From Candidatus Kuenenbacteria bacterium GW2011_GWA2_42_15 (GTDB lineage: Bacteria > Patescibacteriota > Patescibacteriia > UBA2196 > GWA2-42-15): a stretch of DNA of 7,210 nt. Shown in pieces: positions 1 through 4,585 of the stretch. Position 1 is the first letter of the stretch. Each line of letters opens with the position of its first letter. The notes below the pieces were generated by a model. It had not been told where the DNA came from. It saw only the letters and a list, made by a program, of their open reading frames with translations, and searched no databases. The position numbers and the translations under genes were made by a program. The DNA lies in NCBI GenBank assembly GCA_000998185.1, contig LCCW01000034.1:1-7210 (forward strand), written 5' to 3'.

Positions 1-104
1 TATAATACCAAAAGACCTCATTGGTCACTCAAATTACTCTCGCCTGTGGATTATTTACTTAAAAACAACTATCTGTCCAGAATGTGTTGGACTAATACAT
101 TTTC

Positions 105-133
105 TTGTTTCTTTTGAATTTTTGTGCTATACT
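105..133 (+). promoter_or_regulatory. Possible sigma-70 promoter with extended -10
   Basis: TTGTTT (105-110), 17-nt spacer, TATACT (128-133), with TG one base upstream of the -10 box (TGC-TATACT). The -10 matches consensus at 5 of 6 positions and is of the extended type; the -35 is poor (3 of 6). Transcription would start near 140 and enter the structured segment 141-265. The region is AT-rich, so a chance match is possible. Confidence 0.25.
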
Positions 134-139
134 AACTGT

Positions 140-270
140 GTAGCTAATTTTCTAGCTAACAAAAAACAACCCCATTGCATTAAACGATTCCCCAATCGCT
201 TACAAAATATAAAATCCATAGCCAATAGATTTATATTAATAACCCTTACCACGGGGTTGTTTTTTAATTT
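140..270 (+). ncRNA. Candidate small structured RNA (unassigned)
   Basis: No family recognised. The segment begins just downstream of a possible extended -10 promoter. It holds a TAGCTA/TAGCTA pair (141-146, 153-158), a small hairpin CGATT-cccc-AATCG (185-198), and a perfect 13-bp long-range inverted repeat, AAAAAACAACCCC (161-173) against GGGGTTGTTTTTT (253-265). Near the 3' end AACCC (241-245) can pair locally with GGGTT (254-258), followed by a G and six T, which resembles a weak intrinsic terminator. The arrangement promoter, fold, terminator fits a transcript of about 125 nt. The strand is uncertain because the inverted repeat also ends in T6 on the minus strand. A minus-strand reading frame of 70 codons overlaps it but has no recognisable domain. 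Confidence 0.22.
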
Positions 271-448
271 GCCTAAATTCCGAGGATAAAAATCTTTTTC
301 ATTGCTAGAACTAAAACCCTTATTCGGTTCGTTCCTCATCTTAATCCCCGCCCTCCCTGCCAGTCAAGCTTTCTAACCATTTGCCAAACTCATTGTTTCT
401 TGCCAGTCTACCTTCCTAATTCTCCCTATTCTCTTTAGCTTTTGTGCC

Positions 449-563
449 TATCCGATATATCTTTTACCTTATCTTAAGTAATTTTTAATTTTTTTTGCCA
501 CTATTTTGTATCCGATAGTATCATTATAGCGCATTTTTCGCCTTTTGTCAAAAGTATCGGATA
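449..563 (-). promoter_or_regulatory. Operator block A: three exact TATC(C/G)GATA sites
   Basis: TATCCGATA occurs at 449-457 and 509-517, and its complement TATCGGATA at 555-563. Each site is an odd palindrome (TATC-N-GATA), as expected for a dimeric repressor or activator. On the minus strand the 555-563 site sits just upstream of the -35 box of a consensus promoter, the 509-517 site covers the expected transcription start, and the 449-457 site lies about 60 nt inside the transcript. This geometry is typical of a repressed promoter with a downstream auxiliary site. A second, diverged copy with the same site order lies at 1058-1159. The regulator is not encoded in the visible genes and I do not know a published motif that matches. 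Confidence 0.6.
523..551 (-). promoter_or_regulatory. Consensus sigma-70 promoter inside operator block A
   Basis: On the minus strand TTGACA (546-551) is followed by a 17-nt spacer (529-545) and TATAAT (523-528); both hexamers and the spacing are ideal. Transcription would start near 516, inside the TATCCGATA site at 509-517, and run leftward into 448-1. No clear protein gene follows. The nearest start codons open a six-codon frame (MSLANG) and, at 339, a 70-codon frame of unknown merit that runs to 127. Such a strong promoter in a gene-poor segment suggests a tightly repressed small RNA, a small protein, or the remains of a lost gene. Confidence 0.65.
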
Positions 564-570
564 GACATTT

Positions 571-916
571 TAACCTGATTTTAGACTGTTTGCCAACTAA
601 TAATGCGATTTTCGGCCGATTCCTGTTCCTGCGCCTGCGAAATTGCCAAAAATTAGAATTTTGCGTTTGTCCCTCCTGTCGCTCGTGAGCGACGAAATAA
701 AGGGATACCGCCAAGCCAGCCATTAGTTTTTTGATTAACCCGCTGATTCGGATTTGCCCGCCCTTGCCAGCGAGACAGGGAAGCCGAATTGCAAAGATTT
801 CTCCAGGGCCTCTCTGAAATCAAACCGTGTTCCACGGCGGTCGTGGTATAGGAGTCACAAAAATATTCTTTTATTTATTTTTATTCCCCCAGCCATCTGT
901 GATGGCGTCTATAATT
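571..916. other. Intergenic stretch rich in short palindromes, no convincing gene
   Basis: No reading frame here looks like a protein. The stretch holds several hairpin-forming sequences: GTCGCTC-gt-GAGCGAC (678-693); ATTCGG (746-751) against CCGAAT (784-789), enclosing a degenerate CCCTTGCC/GACAGGG pair; two mutually exclusive 5-bp stems, CCGTG-ttc-CACGG (825-837) and CCACG-gcggt-CGTGG (832-846); and GCCATC-tgt-GATGGC (892-906). I read it as accumulated dispersed repeats or the remains of a mobile cassette between the two operator blocks. Confidence 0.45.
678..693. repeat. Perfect palindrome GTCGCTC-GT-GAGCGAC
   Basis: A 7-bp GC-rich inverted repeat with a 2-nt centre. It resembles the short GC-rich palindromes scattered in the intergenic DNA of candidate-phyla bacteria. 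It has no T-run next to it, so it is not an intrinsic terminator. Whether it recurs in this genome cannot be told from one window. Confidence 0.4.
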
Positions 917-945
917 AAAAAGAACGGACTAACACCGCTCTTTTT
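917..945 (-). terminator. Intrinsic terminator, possibly bidirectional
   Basis: AAAAAGAACGG (917-927) and CCGCTCTTTTT (935-945) form an 11-bp stem with a 7-nt loop. On the plus strand one position is an A/C mismatch; on the minus strand the same position becomes a G-U wobble, so the minus-strand RNA folds better and ends in U5 followed by AAUUAU. It would stop leftward transcription coming from operator block B or read-through from ppsA. The matching A5 on the other side would allow some plus-strand activity. Confidence 0.6.
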
Positions 946-1057
946 GGTCTGATTGTTTTTCCCTCTATAAGACACGAGCCCAGGAAAAAGTCTCCTGTTG
1001 CCTATGATATTCAACCTCCTAATGATTCATGCCAGCCCGTCTTGCCAATCTTCTTTC
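946..1057 (-). other. Leader-like segment with an orphan AGGAGG
   Basis: Lies between operator block B and the terminator at 917-945 when read leftward. It contains a perfect Shine-Dalgarno sequence AGGAGG (1015-1020, minus strand) preceded by a three-codon ATG frame (MNH, stop). No ATG or GTG follows at normal spacing: the next codons read TTG (touching the AGGAGG), then AAT, ATC, ATA. A frame open from there for about 45 codons runs through the terminator. A CAGGA/TCCTG hairpin lies just downstream of the AGGAGG. It could be a decayed gene start or an attenuated leader; no function can be assigned. Confidence 0.3.
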
Positions 1058-1159
1058 TATCCGATACGCTTTTTGCCTTATTTTAGAAAATTTTAATACC
1101 TTCTGCTATCCGATATTATCATCCTAGCACATCTTTCACTCTCATTAGAATATCGGATA
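1058..1159 (-). promoter_or_regulatory. Operator block B: second set of three TATC(C/G)GATA sites
   Basis: TATCCGATA at 1058-1066 and 1107-1115, TATCGGATA at 1151-1159. The order and orientation are those of block A. The spacing between the second and third sites is similar (44 versus 46 nt centre to centre), but the first gap is 11 nt shorter (49 versus 60). Homology with block A extends just outside the sites (CATTTT on one side, GA(C/T)TGGCAAGA on the other). The promoter is decayed: TAGGAT (1121-1126) stands where block A has TATAAT, and the aligned -35 is TCTAAT, matching consensus poorly. The sites are intact despite this, so the block may still bind the regulator as a remote or decoy operator. 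Confidence 0.55.
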
Positions 1160-1178
1160 AGCATTTTCGTCTCTTTTT

Positions 1179-1259
1179 CCACCCACTGGAAGCTCGCGCC
1201 GTAAGCTTCCAATCCAGATGGGTTTAAAGATTGATTATCTTTAAACGGGTATGGGGTGG
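1179..1259. other. Possible three-way-junction RNA or nested inverted repeats
   Basis: An outer stem CCACCC (1179-1184) with GGGTGG (1254-1259) encloses two perfect hairpins: TGGAAGCT (1187-1194) with AGCTTCCA (1204-1211), 9-nt loop; and GTTTAAAGAT (1222-1231) with ATCTTTAAAC (1237-1246), 5-nt loop. All three helices are perfectly paired and nested. No RNA family is recognised and the strand is unknown. A minus-strand frame (1308-1093) crosses this segment and operator block B; I regard it as spurious. Confidence 0.35.
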
Positions 1260-1265
1260 CACTGA

Positions 1266-1281
1266 ACTGATAGACTGATAG
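1266..1281. repeat. 8-bp tandem repeat ACTGATAG x2
   Basis: Two exact adjacent copies of ACTGATAG, preceded by a partial unit ACTGA (1261-1265) and followed by the degenerate ATTGAG. It resembles the other short near-tandem runs in this window (around 1392-1436 and 4441-4498). Confidence 0.6.
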
Positions 1282-1391
1282 ATTGAGCCAATATTGATAC
1301 CCATCCATCCCACACCTTGCGAACGACGGGATGCCTAAACTATAATAAATATAATAACAGGGCCGCGCATTATCTATCTAGCCAGCTTCCC

Positions 1392-1436
1392 AATTGTTAA
1401 TACACATTACTCATTATACATTACTAGTTACTAATT
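1392..1436. repeat. Degenerate ATTAC/ATTA near-tandem run after ppsA
   Basis: Low-complexity run in which ATTAC or close relatives (ATTA, TTACT) recur every 8-12 bases. It ends at the ppsA stop codon, whose last bases it includes. No intrinsic terminator is visible immediately after ppsA. Such runs are common intergenic filler in some bacteria; no function is apparent. Confidence 0.4.
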
Positions 1437-3897
1437 ATTTCCTCATTCTCTTCTCTAGTTTGCCAATCGCTATTGTCGTTTTTATGACCGTGTCTGAATT
1501 AAGAGAAATTGAATCAACCCCCTCCCTGACCAAAAACTCCGCGAAGTCCGGGAGATCGCTTGGTCCTTGTCCGCAAATTCCAATCTTTCTTTTATTCTTC
1601 TTCGCGCCGGTAATCGCCGCGGCAATCAACCTTTTCACCGCCTCATTTTTTTCATTGCCAATGAACGATAATGTCCCCGCGTCTCTGTCCAAGCCCAAAG
1701 TTAATTGCGTCAAATCATTTGAGCCGATGGAAAATCCATCAAAATATTTTGCAAACTCGTCAATCAAAATCACATTGGCTGGAATCTCCGTCATCACATA
1801 AACCTGAAGCGCCTTTAATTTGTACTCTTTTGTTTTGCCAACGCCTTTTTTTATTTTCACTCTCACCCTCTCCCCTCTTTGGAGCTTGTTATCGGCCATT
1901 GTCTGAAGCACCAATTTCGCTTCTTCCACTGTTCTGCAAAACGGCACCATCACAATCACATTGTCCAGCCCCATTTTTTCTCTTGCTTTTTTTATCGCCT
2001 CGCATTCCAGCCCAAATGCGTCTTTAAATCCTGATGAATAATATCTTGACGCGCCGCGCCAGCCAATCATCGGGTTTGCTTCCGTTGGTTCAAATTGTCT
2101 GCCGCCAATCAACTCCGCATATTCATTGGTTTTAAAATCAGACAATCTGACGATCACATCTTTGGGATAAAACGCCGCCGCGATCTGCCCTATCCCCTCG
2201 GCCAGCTTGTCCACAAAAAACTGCCTCTTATTTTTATACCCGGTTGTCATTTTCAAAATCATTCTCTTTGCTTTTTCATCTTTTAGTTGATTAAATTTCA
2301 ATATGGCGTTCGGGTGTATCTTGATGTAAGAATTAATAATAAACTCTTCTCTGGCCAAACCCACGCCGTCATTAGGTATGAAACTCTGCGCGAAAGCGTT
2401 TTCCGGTATGCCCACATTCATCATTATTTTGGTTTTCGGCCTCGGAATATTTTGTAAATTTATTTTTTTAACGGCAAAAGGCAATACGCCCTCATATACA
2501 TAGCCGTCCTGACCTTCAGCGCAAGAAACCGTCACCGCTGCACCGGTTTCTATTTTTTGAGTTGCCGTCCCGGTGCCCACTACACAAGGAATACCCAACT
2601 CTCTTGACACTATGGCCGCGTGGCAAGTGCGCCCTCCCTGGTTGGTTATGATCGCTCCGGCTATTTTCATAATCGGCTCCCAGTCAGGATCGGTTACATC
2701 AGTCACCAAAACCTCGCCCGTTTGAAATTCTTTCATATTTTTGGCGGCCAAGATCACTCGCGCCCGGCCAGCGCCGATTTTGTTGCCCACGCTAATCCCT
2801 TTAATCAATAATTTCTTCTCACTTTCTTTTACCTTCAAATAATACTCCTCTAAAATATTTTGTTTGGCTGTAAAATGCACCGTCTCCGGTCTTGCCTGCA
2901 CGATATAAAGCTCGCCAGTCAATCCGTCCTTGGCCCATTCCACATCCATGCTCTTTTTGTAATGCTCCTCAATCGTAACGCCCCACTTCGCCAACTGTAA
3001 TATGTCCCCATCACTCAAACATAATTTATTTCTGTCACTTTCGGAAACTTTCTCTTGCTTGGTTGGTTTAGCCGCTGAACCGCTGTAAACCAATTTTATT
3101 TCTTTCGTTCCCAATTTCTTGGAAATAATCGCTGGGAAGCCCATCTTCAGGGTAGTTTGGAAAACCCTGAATTCATCCGGCGTTACTGCTCCCTTAACCA
3201 CATACTCGCCCAAACCGTAACTGCCGTTGATGACCAATGTTTCTTTAAAACCGGACTCAGTGTCGGCCGTAAACATCACGCCGGAAACCCCCTTGTCCGA
3301 TCTGACCATTTTTTGCACGCCCACTGATAAAGCAAGCTTAAAATGATCAAAATTTTTGTCAACGCGATAAGAAATGGCCCGGTCAGTAAATAAAGAAGAG
3401 ATACACCTTTTAACCGCCGCTAATACCGCCTGCCCGCCCGTAATGTGCAAGTATGTTTCCTGCTGCCCGGCAAACGAAGCGTCCGGCAAATCTTCCGCCG
3501 TTGCCGAACTCCTAACCGCCACGCTAATATCTTTTTTGCCGGATAATTGTCTATAGGCTCCAATTATTTCCTTTTCCAAATCAACCGGCAACTGGGCGGA
3601 CAAAATCAAATTCCTGACAGCCTGGCCATGAACCTTTAAATTGACAATATTACTGGTATCCAAATCCTTTAATATTCTTTCAATTTCTTTTTTGATGCCG
3701 GCCGCTTTCAAAAAATATCGGTAAGCGCTGGCCGTGACCGCAAATCCGTCAGGCACCATGATGCCTTTCTTGCTTAAACCGGAAAACATTTCTCCAAGTG
3801 AAGCGTTTTTGCCGCCAACTAATGGCACGTCCTTAATCCCAAGCTCGTTAAAACGCAAAACAAACTTTCTGTTTCTTGGCGTAGACATAATATTCAT
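1435..3897 (-). CDS. ppsA: Phosphoenolpyruvate synthase (pyruvate, water dikinase)
   Basis: Cytoplasmic enzyme converting pyruvate, ATP and water to phosphoenolpyruvate, AMP and phosphate, the entry to gluconeogenesis. At 820 residues it is slightly longer than E. coli PpsA (792) and complete. The N-terminal ATP/pyruvate-binding domain (about 15-345) has VPLVGGKNASLGEM (24-37), RSSATAEDLPDASFAGQQ (129-146) and NGSYGLGE (224-231). The swivelling domain (about 365-470) carries the phosphohistidine motif GGRTCHAAIVSRELGIP (421-437), with catalytic H426. The C-terminal PEP-binding barrel (about 488-815) has GVGLAREEF (511-519), GWRGASRY (612-619), GFSIGSNDLTQLTLGLDRD (721-739) and GICGQGPSD (773-781), with catalytic C775. 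GICGQGPSD and the water-dikinase motifs favour PpsA over pyruvate phosphate dikinase. A lysine-rich insert at about 678-694 is unusual. ATG at 3897 was chosen; an ATG three codons in (3888) is equally possible, since neither has a Shine-Dalgarno sequence. Transcribed alone from an extended -10 promoter. Confidence 0.96.
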   Translation of the reverse strand: MNIMSTPRNRKFVLRFNELGIKDVPLVGGKNASLGEMFSGLSKKGIMVPDGFAVTASAYRYFLKAAGIKKEIERILKDLDTSNIVNLKVHGQAVRNLILSAQLPVDLEKEIIGAYRQLSGKKDISVAVRSSATAEDLPDASFAGQQETYLHITGGQAVLAAVKRCISSLFTDRAISYRVDKNFDHFKLALSVGVQKMVRSDKGVSGVMFTADTESGFKETLVINGSYGLGEYVVKGAVTPDEFRVFQTTLKMGFPAIISKKLGTKEIKLVYSGSAAKPTKQEKVSESDRNKLCLSDGDILQLAKWGVTIEEHYKKSMDVEWAKDGLTGELYIVQARPETVHFTAKQNILEEYYLKVKESEKKLLIKGISVGNKIGAGRARVILAAKNMKEFQTGEVLVTDVTDPDWEPIMKIAGAIITNQGGRTCHAAIVSRELGIPCVVGTGTATQKIETGAAVTVSCAEGQDGYVYEGVLPFAVKKINLQNIPRPKTKIMMNVGIPENAFAQSFIPNDGVGLAREEFIINSYIKIHPNAILKFNQLKDEKAKRMILKMTTGYKNKRQFFVDKLAEGIGQIAAAFYPKDVIVRLSDFKTNEYAELIGGRQFEPTEANPMIGWRGASRYYSSGFKDAFGLECEAIKKAREKMGLDNVIVMVPFCRTVEEAKLVLQTMADNKLQRGERVRVKIKKGVGKTKEYKLKALQVYVMTEIPANVILIDEFAKYFDGFSIGSNDLTQLTLGLDRDAGTLSFIGNEKNEAVKRLIAAAITGAKKNKRKIGICGQGPSDLPDFAEFLVREGVDSISLNSDTVIKTTIAIGKLEKRMRK

Positions 3898-3919
3898 TTT
3901 TAGTTGCTAATCTGCCTTC

Positions 3920-3928
3920 ATTATATCA
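3920..3928 (-). promoter_or_regulatory. Extended -10 promoter of ppsA
   Basis: On the minus strand TG-A-TATAAT: perfect -10 (3920-3925) with the extended TG (3927-3928). The -35 position, 17 nt further upstream (3943-3948), reads TTTTAA, a weak match lying in the loop of the upstream terminator. The start would be near 3913, leaving a leader of only about 15 nt without a Shine-Dalgarno sequence. Confidence 0.5.
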
Positions 3929-3960
3929 TAAAAACACGATTTTTAAAAACCGTGTTTTTA
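3929..3960 (-). terminator. Terminator after the Tic20-like gene, possibly bidirectional
   Basis: TAAAAACACG (3929-3938) and CGTGTTTTTA (3951-3960) form a perfect 10-bp stem around a 12-nt loop that can itself pair (TTTTT/AAAAA). Read leftward it comes 20 nt after the stop codon of the membrane-protein gene and ends in a T-rich arm, CGTGTTTTTAT. The GC content of the stem is low, so efficiency may be moderate. Its end adjoins the ppsA promoter. Confidence 0.6.
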
Positions 3961-3979
3961 TCTGTCCTTTGACTTTTCC

Positions 3980-4309
3980 CTATAAATTTATCTTTTTGGC
4001 GTATTTCCCGATAAAAGGCATCGCCCACTTCTTGCCTTGCCAACCGTTCAAAATTCCAAGCAGAGACAAAACCACAATTAAAAACCAACCAATTGGCAAA
4101 ACTATAAACCAACCCAAAATCGGAATCATGCCCAAAAACATTATTGCGAAAGAGCCGATAAATAAAACCAAGCCCTGTTTGGCGTGAAACTGGCAGAACT
4201 CACTGTCTTTTCTTGATAAAAGCGGCAATAAGCACAAAACCCACAAGTAAGCCAAAACGCCCATTACCCGCTCGTCCCGGCTGACTGCTTGTTTCTTTTC
4301 TTCAGACAT
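3980..4309 (-). CDS. Small Tic20-like membrane protein (DUF4870 type)
   Basis: Predicted 109-residue inner-membrane protein of unknown function. A charged N-terminus (MSEEKKQAVSRDERV) is followed by three hydrophobic segments at about 17-32, 45-66 and 68-88, and a basic, amphipathic C-terminal tail containing NGWQGKKWAMPFIGKYAKK. The stretch RKDSEFCQFHAKQGLVLF (33-50) between the first two segments, with its conserved His-Ala-x-Gln, is typical of DUF4870 proteins, which are distantly related to the chloroplast import component Tic20; a transport role in bacteria is not established. The reading frame is open upstream to an ATG at 4381. I chose 4309 because the family begins like this, the upstream residues look untranslated, and the likely promoter (4346-4374) lies downstream of the longer start. 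No Shine-Dalgarno sequence is seen. Ends with TAG, followed by a hairpin terminator. Confidence 0.85.
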   Translation of the reverse strand: MSEEKKQAVSRDERVMGVLAYLWVLCLLPLLSRKDSEFCQFHAKQGLVLFIGSFAIMFLGMIPILGWFIVLPIGWFLIVVLSLLGILNGWQGKKWAMPFIGKYAKKINL

Positions 4310-4345
4310 ATATTTTTGATAATTTATATTTATTATAATGATAAC

Positions 4346-4374
4346 ATTATAACAGATTAGACGACAAACAGCAA
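4346..4374 (-). promoter_or_regulatory. Promoter of the Tic20-like gene
   Basis: On the minus strand TTGCTG (4369-4374), 17-nt spacer, TATAAT (4346-4351), with an extended -10 TG (TGT-TATAAT). The -10 is perfect and the -35 matches at 3 of 6 positions. Transcription would begin near 4339, giving a leader of about 30 nt to the ATG at 4309. Confidence 0.55.
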
Positions 4375-4398
4375 ACTTCATAAAGGCGGCACATCAAT

Positions 4399-4440
4399 GA
4401 AATAAGGACAGTCCTTTGAATAAAGAACTGTCCTTATTTC
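4399..4440. repeat. Long perfect hairpin, REP/MITE-like
   Basis: GAAATAAGGACAGT (4399-4412) and ACTGTCCTTATTTC (4427-4440) are perfect 14-bp inverted arms. Inside, after one C/A mismatch, CTTT (4414-4417) pairs with AAAG (4422-4425) around a GAAT loop, so the whole 42 nt folds into one hairpin. The GGACAGT/ACTGTCC core resembles REP-type hairpins mobilised by TnpA-REP transposases in other bacteria. It lies 146 nt after groEL. There is no clean U-run on either strand, so a terminator role is possible but not typical. Confidence 0.55.
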
Positions 4441-4498
4441 TTCCTTGTTCCTTGTTAGCTGTTAACTGTTCCTTGTGCTTTAGTGCTTTTGCGCTTTT
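4441..4498. repeat. Cluster of 7- and 8-bp near-tandem repeats
   Basis: TTCCTTG occurs at 4441-4447, 4448-4454 and 4469-4475. GTTAGCT (4454-4460) is followed by GTTAACT (4461-4467). Three 8-bp units GTGCTTTA, GTGCTTTT and GCGCTTTT follow at 4475-4498. The changing unit length points to slippage-generated filler between the hairpins downstream of groEL. Confidence 0.5.
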
Positions 4499-4534
4499 CG
4501 CCCTTAGGGCGATCCCTGCCTGCCGGCAGGCAGG
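4499..4534. repeat. Two adjacent GC-rich palindromes, including a 20-bp CPR-type one
   Basis: CGCCCT-t-AGGGCG (4499-4511) is followed by the perfect 20-bp palindrome CCTGCCTGCCGGCAGGCAGG (4515-4534), about 50 nt after the groEL stop. The 20-mer stands out against the AT-rich surroundings. In translation it yields LPAGRQA, a peptide I recall as a frequent artefact in proteins predicted from Patescibacteria, so it is probably a dispersed genomic repeat. It may also serve as a 3'-end hairpin for groEL mRNA, though no U-run follows it on the minus strand. Confidence 0.65.
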
Positions 4535-4585
4535 CGCCTTGCGCTTATGCGAATAATCTATTTGGGAAATTGGCGGACTGTGTCT

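Noticed and set aside
127..339. 70-codon minus-strand reading frame
   Set aside because: No recognisable domain, overlaps the inverted-repeat structure at 161-265, and only a loose GGGAGGGCGGGG precedes its ATG. Kept only as a possibility downstream of the block A promoter.
469..723. 84-codon minus-strand frame containing FVAHERQEGQTQ
   Set aside because: It runs through the GTCGCTC/GAGCGAC palindrome and through the promoter and two operator sites of block A, so it is probably a translated repeat rather than a gene.
653..835. 60-codon minus-strand frame
   Set aside because: Covers several palindromes, has no known domain, and overlaps another equally spurious frame.
1093..1308. 71-codon minus-strand frame with a loose AAGG before its ATG
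   Set aside because: Runs through the nested helices at 1179-1259 and two sites of operator block B; the residues encoded by these sites are dictated by the DNA motif. No domain recognised.
1317..1346. Plus-strand promoter-like TTGCGA-18-TATAAT
   Set aside because: Would fire antisense into the ppsA 3' end with no gene to serve; lies in an AT-rich run where TATAAT occurs twice by composition.
4310..4381. Longer N-terminus for the Tic20-like protein starting at 4381
   Set aside because: The added 24 residues lie across the best promoter, do not fit the family's charged N-terminus, and have no Shine-Dalgarno sequence.
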